Source: JALCSJ01 sp036788835
GTDB lineage: Bacteria; Bacillota; Negativicutes; Acidaminococcales; Acidaminococcaceae
Assembly (NCBI GenBank): GCA_036788835.1
Contig: DAIQMR010000063.1
Span: 1-5,155 of the forward strand
DNA: 5,155 nt
Reading direction: 5' to 3'
The notes under the pieces were generated by a model that was not told the origin of the DNA, searched no databases, and worked only from the letters and a program-made list of their open reading frames with translations. Positions 1-5,155 of this stretch are shown one piece after another. Position numbers and translations under genes: made by a program. Numbering within the stretch: the first letter of the stretch is position 1; each line of letters opens with the position of its first letter.

Positions 1-120
1 AAGTATTTAACCGCCATCCTTGAGCGCTGGCGGGCTCATGGCGGCATTGATATAAGGCGAAAGGGGGAGAAGGATGCACAGTCCGACATTGGACCGCCTA
101 TCGGCGATGTCATCGTTTAA
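1..120 (+). CDS. DnaD-like phage replication protein, C-terminal end (partial)
   Basis: The frame is open from the first base of the window to a TAA at 118-120 and gives 39 residues. They begin KYLTAILERWRAHGG, which matches the end of the DnaD/DnaB2 domain, where a pattern of the form Y-(I/L)-x-A-I-L-x-x-W-x-x-x-G is typical. Proteins of this family act in replication initiation in Bacillota and their phages, binding DNA and helping to recruit the helicase with its loader. The next gene is a DnaC-like loader, the usual neighbour, which supports the call. The N-terminal part, which would hold the DNA-binding domain, lies outside the window. The last 20 or so residues, after the signature, are an unrecognised tail. 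The call rests on a short signature and on context. Confidence 0.72.
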   Translation, partial: KYLTAILERWRAHGGIDIRRKGEKDAQSDIGPPIGDVIV

Positions 121-871
121 TTTCTCGCCGGAGGAGGCTTTGAAGCATCAGGTTGATGCGTACAACGCCCAACCGGGCGAATTGAAAGGGTACCACTGCC
201 AAATCTGTAAAAATAAGGGATGGGTTGCCGTGGCGGTGGACGGGGATATGCGTATGAAGCGCTGCTCCTGCATCAAGGAGCGGGAAACGCTGAAACAAAT
301 CCAAAGCGCCGGGTTAGTGAATATCCAGCAGTACACTTTTGGCTCATACCGGGTGTGGGATGCTAATTCCCGGCTAATCTTGGAAACGGTGCAGAAGTGG
401 CTTGCACGGCGGCCGCTGACCTGGCTCTACCTGGGCGGGCAAAGCGGTGCGGGGAAGACGCACATCTGCACGGCGGCCGTCATGGAGCTCATGCGCCAAG
501 GGCATCACTGCCATTACTTCCCGTGGGTGAGCGGCATCCGGGGCATGAAGCTCTTGATGCACGATAATCCGGGTAAGTTCCAAGAATGGCTTGAAAGGCT
601 GAAAAACACTGAAGTCCTGTACATTGACGATTTTTTCAAGGGTTCCGTTTCCGAGGCGGACAAGTCGCTGGCCATTGATATCATCGGGTACCGCTACAAT
701 GACCGGTCTAAGGTGACCATCATCTCGTCCGAATTTTACCTTGAGGAGCTCAGGGCGTTGGATGAGGCCTTGATGGGGCGAATCTATGAACGTGCCGTCA
801 CGGTGGTTATCCGCCGGGACAAGAAGAAAAACTACCGGGTGGAGGTGGCTCATGCAAATCCCAAAGGTTAA
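74..871 (+). CDS. DnaC-like AAA+ helicase loader (phage ATP-binding replication protein)
   Basis: A 265-residue protein of the DnaC/DnaI-like loader family, which uses ATP to place the replicative helicase on single-stranded DNA. Visible parts: an N-terminal cysteine cluster (C42-x2-C45 and C64-x-C66), probably a small zinc-binding element as in Firmicute phage homologues; Walker A GQSGAGKT at 122-129; Walker B VLYIDD at 181-186; a sensor-1-like TIISSE at 215-220; and GRIYER at 235-240, which holds the likely arginine finger. Length is normal for the family. The start is uncertain. ATG 74 has a purine-rich G-run just upstream (63-69) but overlaps the previous gene by 47 bases. ATG 107 has no clear ribosome binding site but gives a shorter overlap (14 bases) and an N-terminus closer to what I recall of homologues. 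The end overlaps the HNH gene by 20 bases. The DnaD-like gene upstream fits an initiator-loader pair. Confidence 0.92.
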   Translation: MHSPTLDRLSAMSSFNFSPEEALKHQVDAYNAQPGELKGYHCQICKNKGWVAVAVDGDMRMKRCSCIKERETLKQIQSAGLVNIQQYTFGSYRVWDANSRLILETVQKWLARRPLTWLYLGGQSGAGKTHICTAAVMELMRQGHHCHYFPWVSGIRGMKLLMHDNPGKFQEWLERLKNTEVLYIDDFFKGSVSEADKSLAIDIIGYRYNDRSKVTIISSEFYLEELRALDEALMGRIYERAVTVVIRRDKKKNYRVEVAHANPKG

Positions 872-1145
872 GCGGGTCCGGCTCCACGGCGATGCGCTCC
901 GGGAGCTGGTTGATTCCATCTTTGTCCGAGACCATCATCGGTGCATCTTGTGCGGTGCCTGGGTAGAGGACGGCGTAAAGCCGCACCATTTTCCACAGGG
1001 GGCTCTTAAAAGCGATGAAGCAGACCACATGGTGTTATTGTGCTACCGGTGTCATGGCTTGGCCCACAGGGGCTCCCACAGCGAAATAAAGGCAATAAAA
1101 GCCCGGTGTGAATCCTACCTGGAGGCGCTTTATGGCGGAAAATAA
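852..1145 (+). CDS. Small HNH-type nuclease-like protein
   Basis: A 97-residue protein with the layout of an HNH (beta-beta-alpha metal) domain. It has a zinc-knuckle pair C31-x2-C34, a double histidine H45-H46 as the first H of the motif, then C64-x2-C67-H68 and H72, giving the second cysteine pair and the final histidines. The middle position, usually Asn five residues before the LC of the second knuckle, is His59 here. HNH proteins cut or nick DNA, and small ones in phage early regions have roles in recombination, replication or packaging; which applies here cannot be told. ATG 852 is chosen because a strong Shine-Dalgarno GGAGGTGG (841-848) sits just upstream. The frame is open further up, to ATG 786, but that would lie deep inside the loader gene. 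The gene overlaps the loader by 20 bases and the next gene by 14, so translation is probably coupled. Confidence 0.8.
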   Translation: MQIPKVKRVRLHGDALRELVDSIFVRDHHRCILCGAWVEDGVKPHHFPQGALKSDEADHMVLLCYRCHGLAHRGSHSEIKAIKARCESYLEALYGGK

Positions 1146-1512
1146 ATTTTTCTCTATTATCGATGACCCGCTGCCGTCAGAGATTGCGTGGGAGCTCACC
1201 CTGTTATCCAACAACATGGCAAGGCTTGAACGCCTGGTTGCGCAGTACAAGCGGGATGTGGCACAGAAAAAGACGGCGCTCGAGCGGGTGGAGGCGATGG
1301 CCTGGATTCGGTGGCGGAGCGAGAAGAACCAATCTCTAATCCGGGCACGGGTGGCGGTGGACGAAGATGTCATGGCCGCTCAGATCGCCCTGGAAGATGC
1401 CGAGAACGTATTTACCCTGGCGCAGGCCGAGTTAAATGGCTACGATGCGCAGTTCGTGGCGGTTAGAAAACAAGCGGAATTGAAAAAAATGGAAATGAAA
1501 GAGGGTTTATAA
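1132..1512 (+). CDS. Hypothetical phage protein, predicted helical coiled coil
   Basis: A 126-residue protein I cannot assign to a named function. After an N-terminal stretch of about 20 residues, the rest is rich in Ala, Glu, Lys, Arg, Leu and Gln, has only one Pro (in the N-terminal stretch) and no Cys, and shows heptad-like spacing of hydrophobic residues (roughly residues 22-60 and 75-122). It should therefore fold as long helices, probably a coiled-coil dimer. No signal peptide or membrane segment is seen, so it is likely cytoplasmic. ATG 1132 is preferred over ATG 1108 because GGAGG at 1121-1125 is well spaced before it. It overlaps the HNH gene by 14 bases and ends one base before the next start. 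Small helical proteins in this place in Firmicute phages often belong to the replication or recombination module, but that is inference from position only. Confidence 0.75.
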   Translation: MAENKFFSIIDDPLPSEIAWELTLLSNNMARLERLVAQYKRDVAQKKTALERVEAMAWIRWRSEKNQSLIRARVAVDEDVMAAQIALEDAENVFTLAQAELNGYDAQFVAVRKQAELKKMEMKEGL

Positions 1513-1513
1513 A

Positions 1514-2200
1514 ATGGCTTATGAAGATATTTTGCTCGACATTAACACAGAAACTTTTAAGGCTCTGAAAGACGATATCAATTTCATGCTGAAGAACGTG
1601 CTCCAGAATATGCAGGAGCGGGATTTGGCAGAATGCGACATGAATATCAAGTTGCACGTTGGGTTTGAGAAGTCCACCTCTGGGGATAGTACCTCAACCG
1701 TGCCGGTGTTCATTAACCCGGTAATCAAACATGATATTCAGGCCGTTTTCAAACAAACCGCTAAGAAGGGCGGTTCCCTGGCTCCGGCCAACACCATGCT
1801 GGTTTTCGATGGCGAGCGGCAGGCTTTCGTGCTCCGGCATATTGACGATGGCCAGCAGGACATTTTTGACGGTCCGGAATCTGCCAACGAACCGGAAACC
1901 ACGCCGGCGCTCCCGGCTCCGGTCGAGGCCGATGCTGAGCCGATGGCTGAGGCGGACGGCGAGATGGGTGTACCAACGGCGGAACGGCCGGATGTCTATG
2001 TGCCGCACTGCATCGATTGCGAGCACTGCAATGCGCACGGGTTTCCGCAGAAACGCGGCGCTTGCCTGAGTTGCGACCAGGACACCCTAAATAATTTTAA
2101 GGGCAGATGTTCCTGCTGCAAATATCGCAGTGAGCATCCGTTTGGCGGCGGGGATTGCCCGGATTGCGGCGACCGCCACGCCAAATGGGAAATGGAGTAA
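1514..2200 (+). CDS. Hypothetical phage protein with C-terminal cysteine-rich (zinc-ribbon-like) domain
   Basis: A 228-residue protein in three parts. Residues 1-115 resemble the N-terminal domain of an uncharacterised protein group seen in Clostridia and related phages: INTETFKALKDDIN near the start, then an amphipathic helix and beta strands (for example MNIKLHVGFEK). Residues 118-160 form a Pro/Ala/Glu/Asp-rich linker, probably disordered. Residues 165-228 hold ten cysteines (166, 169, 172, 184, 187, 199, 201, 202, 215, 218) in CxxCxxC, CxxC, CxCC and CxxC groups, which suggests two or more zinc sites and possible nucleic acid or protein binding. The start ATG 1514 follows an AAAGAGGG ribosome binding site and lies one base after the previous stop. 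The gene ends three bases before the methyltransferase start. The function is unknown; zinc binding is inferred from Cys spacing alone. Confidence 0.8.
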   Translation: MAYEDILLDINTETFKALKDDINFMLKNVLQNMQERDLAECDMNIKLHVGFEKSTSGDSTSTVPVFINPVIKHDIQAVFKQTAKKGGSLAPANTMLVFDGERQAFVLRHIDDGQQDIFDGPESANEPETTPALPAPVEADAEPMAEADGEMGVPTAERPDVYVPHCIDCEHCNAHGFPQKRGACLSCDQDTLNNFKGRCSCCKYRSEHPFGGGDCPDCGDRHAKWEME

Positions 2201-2203
2201 ACC

Positions 2204-2584
2204 ATGTACACACTTGGGAGCCTGTTTGATGGCATCGGCGGGTGGCCGCTGGCTGCCGTCAGATGTGGCATAAAACCGGTGTGGGCATCAGAGATTGAGC
2301 CGTTCCCGGCAGCGGTGACGGCTCACTGGTTCCCTGAAATGGTCCAGTTAGGCGATATTACCAAGTTAGACGGCGGGAAGGTTCCGCCGGTTGATATTGT
2401 TTGCATGGGCTCACCTTGTCAGGATTTGAGTATCGCTGGAAAGCGGGAGGGATTGAGCGGTGAAAGAAGCGGATTATTCCATTGTGCCGTTAAGTTTATT
2501 CGAAGAATGCGAATGTCCACCAGGGGGGGGGCACCCAAGATTCGCCGTCTGGGAAAACGTTCCCGGAGCCTACAGTTCAAATAA
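2204..2584 (+). CDS. C5-cytosine DNA methyltransferase, N-terminal part (motifs I-IV), cut short by a frameshift
   Basis: This is the N-terminal part of a DNA (cytosine-5)-methyltransferase, which moves a methyl group from S-adenosylmethionine to C5 of cytosine. Motif I, SLFDGIGG, is at residues 6-13 (AdoMet binding), motif II (ASEIEPF) at 28-34, motif III (GDITKL) at 50-55, and motif IV, DIVCMGSPCQDLS, at 64-76 with the catalytic Cys72. Family similarity continues to about residue 107, after which the frame enters the nine-G run (2523-2531), reads an unrelated tail and stops at 2582-2584. The proper continuation, HPRFAVWENVPGA, is in another frame. Eight Gs instead of nine would join the two into one gene, 2204-4088, of 627 residues. 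The ribosome binding site GGAG (2194-2197) lies inside the end of the upstream gene. On its own this fragment lacks motifs VI-X and should be inactive. No partner restriction nuclease is seen, so the enzyme is probably an orphan phage methyltransferase. Confidence 0.9.
   Translation: MYTLGSLFDGIGGWPLAAVRCGIKPVWASEIEPFPAAVTAHWFPEMVQLGDITKLDGGKVPPVDIVCMGSPCQDLSIAGKREGLSGERSGLFHCAVKFIRRMRMSTRGGAPKIRRLGKRSRSLQFK
2445..2462 (+). promoter_or_regulatory. Possible internal ribosome binding site and GTG start inside the methyltransferase
   Basis: GGGAGGG at 2445-2451 is a strong Shine-Dalgarno match placed eight bases before a GTG at 2460-2462. That GTG is in the frame of the C-terminal methyltransferase part, not of the N-terminal part. 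Translation from it would give the motif VI-X polypeptide without any frameshift. The G-rich sequence also encodes part of the conserved region after motif IV (GKREGL), so the match may be chance. Confidence 0.35.
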
Positions 2585-4088
2585 AGGCGCTGATTTTAGG
2601 GCCGTGCTCGAAGAGCTCGCAGAGACCGAGATTCCAATGCCTACGGGTGGGAAGTGGGCAGAGGCAGGATTGGTTGAGCTGCCAGACCGTCAGATTGCGT
2701 GGCGCACCCTCGATGCTCAATATTGGGGTGTGCCCCAGCGCCGCAAGAGAATCTTTCTTGTCACAGATTTTGGTGGCCGATGTGCCGGAGAGGTACTATT
2801 TAAGCCCGAAGGCTTGTGCGGGGATTCTGCGCCGGGCGGCGATTCGCCAGAAACAGCTCCCACCGCTCTTGGAAAAGGCACTGCAAGAACAGGCCGGATA
2901 AACGCCCTGGCCGCCGAGGGTAAGCCCATCACGATGCTTATCCGCCAGCCTAAGCAAAAGGGCAAGGGTGGCGCCGGGGCGTTGCTCCAGGTTGACCAAT
3001 CGGCCACGCTGAATACCAAGAATCAGCAGGCTCTGTTTCAACCGCTGACTTTTTCTGTTGGGAATGTAACCCGCGGGGCCGATGCACCGCCATCCCAGGA
3101 CGGCATTTGTAAAACACTCCGGGCTGATATGGGAGGCCAGCATCCTTGTGTGGTCCTAAACGAGCAGGGGGATTCGCCCATGTTTCGGCCGACCGTTGCC
3201 TTTGCCTGCAATCAGCGGGATGAGGTGCGGGATTTGGGCAATGTGAGCGCCGCTCTTGCCGCCCAGCCCGGAATGAAACAACAGACCTTTGTCCTCAATG
3301 ATCAGGGCGGTTCGTCCATCGGCGTGGAGCATGATAAAGCGCCCACGCTGCGGTCGGAGGCGCATGGGAATCTGCCCTGCGTGGTGTCCGAAGTGGCGCA
3401 CACTCTTGGGGAATCCCTGGTTTTTGAGAATCATCCGCATGACAGCGGGGTTACCGGTCCGCTGAAAGTTTGCACTACGGTAAATCGGCAATACGGTACT
3501 GGGGGTGGAAACACACCGCTGGTGGCGCAGGCCGCCAAAGGTGGCGACATAAGCGGCACGGTTGAGTGCAAGTGGCATAAAGGGTACGGCGGTCCGTCCG
3601 GAGACGAGTGCGGGAATATGGTGCTCACCCCGGCTTATAGCCTGCAGGGAAACGTGGTAGACAGGAATTCTGGCCAGCACGGGCTTGGCGTGGATGAAGA
3701 AATTGCACCCACGCTAAACACCCAAGACAAGTACGCCGTGGCTGAACCGATAGCATTAGACAGAGCGGCTTTTAACGATGGTATAAATGCCAAATATGGA
3801 ATGGATGTTAAACAAGACGGGAAATGTTCGACCTTGCGGGCAAGGGAACCAAATGCCGTAGCAAGCCCACCTCGTTATCGTGTGCGGCGGCTCATCCCGC
3901 TGGAATGTGAGCGGCTTAATGGTCACCCGGACGGATGGACGGACATCCCGCTGAATGGAAAGCCTGCATCCGATACTGCGCGCTATAAAGCCGAGGGTAA
4001 TGGGATGGCGCAGCCGTGCGCTGATTTCGTGATTGCAGGCATTTTAAGGATTTTAGAAAATGAAAGGAAGGGACAACATGAAACTTAG
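2460..4088 (+). CDS. C5-cytosine DNA methyltransferase, C-terminal part (motifs VI-X) with a long repetitive target-recognition region
   Basis: This is the remainder of the methyltransferase begun at 2204, in a different frame. Genuine enzyme sequence starts just after the G run. Numbering from GTG 2460: motif VI, WENVPGA, is at 31-37; motif VIII, QYWGVPQRRKRIFLV, at 87-101; motif IX, RRLIPLECERLNGHPDGW, at 476-493; and motif X, GNGMAQP, at 513-519. All expected C-terminal motifs are intact. The part between motifs VIII and IX, where target recognition lies in this family, is about 370 residues, far longer than in compact enzymes such as M.HhaI (327 residues in total). It is built of degenerate repeats. 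If translated alone from GTG 2460, the product has 542 residues, its first 20 or so being out of frame with the family, and lacks the AdoMet site and catalytic Cys. It would then need the N-terminal fragment as a partner. The end overlaps the next gene by 11 bases. Confidence 0.88.
   Translation: MKEADYSIVPLSLFEECECPPGGGHPRFAVWENVPGAYSSNKGADFRAVLEELAETEIPMPTGGKWAEAGLVELPDRQIAWRTLDAQYWGVPQRRKRIFLVTDFGGRCAGEVLFKPEGLCGDSAPGGDSPETAPTALGKGTARTGRINALAAEGKPITMLIRQPKQKGKGGAGALLQVDQSATLNTKNQQALFQPLTFSVGNVTRGADAPPSQDGICKTLRADMGGQHPCVVLNEQGDSPMFRPTVAFACNQRDEVRDLGNVSAALAAQPGMKQQTFVLNDQGGSSIGVEHDKAPTLRSEAHGNLPCVVSEVAHTLGESLVFENHPHDSGVTGPLKVCTTVNRQYGTGGGNTPLVAQAAKGGDISGTVECKWHKGYGGPSGDECGNMVLTPAYSLQGNVVDRNSGQHGLGVDEEIAPTLNTQDKYAVAEPIALDRAAFNDGINAKYGMDVKQDGKCSTLRAREPNAVASPPRYRVRRLIPLECERLNGHPDGWTDIPLNGKPASDTARYKAEGNGMAQPCADFVIAGILRILENERKGQHET
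2523..2531 (+). repeat. Run of nine G at the methyltransferase frameshift
   Basis: Nine consecutive G, flanked by CACCA on the left and CACCC on the right, lie exactly where the methyltransferase frame breaks. Codons before it belong to the 2204 frame (S-T-R at 2516-2524) and codons after it to the frame of the C-terminal part. With eight G the junction reads STRGGHPRFAVWENVPGA, a plausible family sequence. With eleven it has one more Gly. Long G runs are prone to slipped-strand mispairing during replication and are a known basis of phase variation in bacterial methyltransferases. They are also a common site of sequencing errors. Confidence 0.93.
3003..3848 (+). repeat. Degenerate protein-level repeats in the methyltransferase target-recognition region
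   Basis: The encoded protein repeats a loose unit with the core (A/P)-T-L-(R/N)-(A/T/S) followed, 5-15 residues later, by a hydrophobic pair such as CVV or AVA. Clear copies begin near 3003 (SATLNT), 3111 (KTLRADMGGQHPCVV), 3339 (PTLRSEAHGNLPCVV), 3705 (PTLNTQDKYAVA) and 3828 (STLRAREPNAVA). Weaker copies occur between (AALAAQPGMKQQTFVL, AHTLGESLVF, CTTVNRQYGTGGG). A second shared phrase, VLN(E/D)QG, occurs near 3153 and 3291. The DNA copies have diverged, so this is an old repeat, not a recent duplication. I recall similar repeats in other Firmicute phage C5 methyltransferases; their function is not known to me. Confidence 0.7.
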
Positions 4089-4548
4089 AAAACCAAATCA
4101 TATTATTCCCGAGCATTTTTATATTTACGTGGGAAATTCTACCCTTGTAAATAATGATTCAGTGCTAAATCCGGGCACGCCAGTGGTGTGCATCGGTAAA
4201 GACATGGGTGGGATAGTTTATGTATCTAAGAGGCGGTCTGGGGTTCCGGTTTGTGCCGTATTTGAAAGAGAATTAATGGTTAAGGATTCGCCAGTTGAAA
4301 AATATGTTATAACCAGGGATGGCGATGCCACCATTTGCAGTGTTTACCTCGATAAAAAGAAAGTGCATGAATCCTGCGCCCATCGTAATCCGGAAGATGC
4401 TGACAACCCTAAGTTAGGAGCTTTGATTGCTCTCATGAGGGCACTTTATAAAGATGGGGATGATGTGTCGTTTCCTTTCCCGGTGGGTACTCAAATTGCG
4501 CTTGCTCCCTTTAATCTTAAAGATAAGAAGGTGTGTGGCCATGAATAA
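4078..4548 (+). CDS. Hypothetical phage protein
   Basis: A 156-residue protein of unknown function. ATG 4078 is chosen over ATG 4060 because a strong ribosome binding site (AAGGAAGGGA, 4064-4073) precedes it. It overlaps the methyltransferase end by 11 bases. The N-terminal part (residues 12-70) looks like small beta strands (FYIYVGN, TPVVCIG, GIVYVS). The C-terminal part, about residues 76-125, runs VITRDGDATIC, then a charged turn DKKKV, then RNPEDADNPKLGALIALMRAL. It loosely recalls a short domain common in Firmicute phage early proteins, with a strand pair, a PxD turn and a G-A-x-x-A-x-x-R helix, to which I cannot give a role. No membrane segment or signal peptide is seen. The first part is AT-rich compared with its neighbours (17 of 60 bases are G or C at 4081-4140), which may mark separate origin. 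Confidence 0.75.
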   Translation: MKLRKPNHIIPEHFYIYVGNSTLVNNDSVLNPGTPVVCIGKDMGGIVYVSKRRSGVPVCAVFERELMVKDSPVEKYVITRDGDATICSVYLDKKKVHESCAHRNPEDADNPKLGALIALMRALYKDGDDVSFPFPVGTQIALAPFNLKDKKVCGHE

Positions 4549-4846
4549 CATTTATATCCGTGGCCAGCACGGCCAGATTGTGCGTATTGTAACGAGCGTG
4601 GAAGTGTTCAAGGCGGCAGAGAAAGACTACCGGTTGGTGGCAAATATGCGGGAAGATTTTACAACGAAATCCTGCACTTTTGATGCCATCGCCGTGGCGG
4701 AAGATGAGCAAATCGTTAAACACCTGTTGGATTGGGTTTGGGCGATGATGACCGATGAGCGGTACCACTATGAATGCATCGACATTGAACGGTCCGGTAT
4801 TCTGCCAAGGGTATCTAAAAACACACGAAAGAGGGCGAAGTCATGA
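4541..4846 (+). CDS. Small hypothetical phage protein
   Basis: A 101-residue protein that I do not recognise. ATG 4541 is preferred to the upstream ATG 4454 because GAAGGTG (4527-4533) is well spaced before it and because it gives the short overlap typical of this block (8 bases with the previous gene). The longer form would add an implausible basic leader read from within the neighbouring gene. The protein has a beta-rich start (NNIYIRGQHGQIVRIV), a middle amphipathic helix (EQIVKHLLDWVWAMMTDE, about residues 57-74) and a strongly basic C-terminus (SKNTRKRAKS) that could contact nucleic acid. The stop overlaps the SSB start in ATGA, so its translation is probably coupled to SSB. A replication-linked role is inferred from position only. 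Confidence 0.72.
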   Translation: MNNIYIRGQHGQIVRIVTSVEVFKAAEKDYRLVANMREDFTTKSCTFDAIAVAEDEQIVKHLLDWVWAMMTDERYHYECIDIERSGILPRVSKNTRKRAKS

Positions 4847-5155
4847 ATAAGGCGATGATTTTGGGGCGGCTCACCAGGGACCCGGAAGCGCGCTACACTA
4901 CTACCGGAAAGGTTGTTTGTCAGTTCACGGTTGCAGTGGACCGGCCGTTCACAAGGGCTGACGGCCAAAAAGAGGCCGACTTTCTGCCCTGCGTGATTTG
5001 GGGCAAGGCCGCAGAGCTTTGCGGAAACAGTTTGTCTAAAGGCCACAGAATCCTGGTCGAGGGGCGAATCCAAACGCGCAGCTATGATGCACAGGACGGT
5101 TCCAAGCGCTACGTGACCGAGGTTGTGGGGGACAGGGTGGAATTCATCGAGCGCA
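4843..5155 (+). CDS. ssb: Single-stranded DNA-binding protein (partial, runs off the window end)
   Basis: The first 104 residues of a bacterial/phage SSB, which coats single-stranded DNA as an OB-fold tetramer during replication and recombination. Family landmarks are clear: start MNKAMILGRLTRDPEARYT, FTVAVDRPF at 28-36, ADFLPCVIWGKAAE at 45-58, then KGHRILVEGRIQTRSYD at 66-82 and a strand ending VVGDRVEFIE. This covers essentially the whole OB fold. The acidic C-terminal tail, which binds partner proteins, is outside the window. ATG 4843 overlaps the previous stop by four bases (ATGA) and has AGAGGG (4830-4835) as ribosome binding site. In phages such an SSB usually serves the replication or recombination module, in line with the initiator and loader genes upstream. 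A chromosomal ssb is unlikely here, as those usually lie between rpsF and rpsR. Confidence 0.96.
   Translation, partial: MNKAMILGRLTRDPEARYTTTGKVVCQFTVAVDRPFTRADGQKEADFLPCVIWGKAAELCGNSLSKGHRILVEGRIQTRSYDAQDGSKRYVTEVVGDRVEFIER

Noticed and set aside
11..44. Inverted repeat CCGCCAT (11-17) / ATGGCGG (38-44) with an inner TGAGC/GCTCA pair, considered as a terminator or operator
   Set aside because: It lies inside the DnaD-like coding sequence, has no following T run, and the stems are short and compete with each other.
130..142. GGAGGAGG followed by TTG as a possible alternative start of the loader gene
   Set aside because: The spacing to TTG 140 is only two bases, and the sequence simply encodes the EEAL of the conserved N-terminus.
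374..919. A 181-codon open frame on the minus strand opposite the helicase loader
   Set aside because: It lies entirely opposite well-supported plus-strand genes, has no recognisable domain, and reads as a mirror of G+C-rich codons in the real gene.
2519..2535. Programmed ribosomal frameshift at the G run as the explanation for the split gene
   Set aside because: The needed shift is +1, and I see no stop codon or rare-codon stall site at the run as in known +1 sites. Tract slippage or sequencing error explains it more simply, though I cannot exclude it.
2647..2901. An 84-codon plus-strand frame inside the methyltransferase
   Set aside because: It overlaps conserved motif VIII in the correct frame and has no domain of its own.
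3156..3680. A 174-codon open frame on the minus strand opposite the methyltransferase insert
   Set aside because: The plus strand carries a continuous frame with recognisable repeats and flanking methyltransferase motifs. The minus-strand product shows no family features.

Overview
The window is a compact block of phage or prophage early genes, all on the + strand, with most neighbouring genes overlapping by 4-47 bases or separated by 1-3. The host is most likely a member of the Bacillota. The first gene ends in the C-terminal signature of a DnaD-type replication protein, the second is a DnaC-like helicase loader of the kind found in Firmicute phages, and the last is an SSB of Firmicute type. 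The SSB and the G+C-rich coding style would fit Negativicutes or Clostridia, but the sequence does not settle the class. No integrase, repressor, structural gene, tRNA or rRNA is visible, so prophage and free phage cannot be told apart.

Layout: 1-120, C-terminal end of a DnaD-like replication protein. 74-871, AAA+ helicase loader. 852-1145, small HNH-type protein. 1132-1512, helical/coiled-coil protein of unknown function. 1514-2200, phage protein of unknown function with a cysteine-rich, probably zinc-binding C-terminus. 2204-4088, a C5-cytosine DNA methyltransferase gene broken into two frames at a run of nine G (2523-2531). 4078-4548 and 4541-4846, two small proteins of unknown function. 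4843 to the window end, the start of single-stranded DNA-binding protein.

Functionally this is a replication and DNA-modification module. The DnaD-like protein and the loader would open the origin and deliver the host or phage helicase, SSB would coat the single strands, and the methyltransferase would modify phage DNA, probably against host restriction, since no partner nuclease is visible. Most starts have a Shine-Dalgarno sequence inside the end of the gene before, so the block is probably one translationally coupled transcript. No promoter or terminator is visible, and there is no gene-free stretch longer than a few bases.

The most notable point is the methyltransferase. All catalytic motifs are present, but the nine-G run shifts the frame between motif IV and motif VI. 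Losing one G (or gaining two) would give an uninterrupted protein of 627 residues. This may be a phase-variation switch in a phage methyltransferase, a sequencing error, a fixed mutation, or a two-polypeptide enzyme, because the downstream frame has its own GTG with a good ribosome binding site. The same enzyme has an unusually large region (about 370 residues) between motifs VIII and IX, built of degenerate repeats of unknown role.
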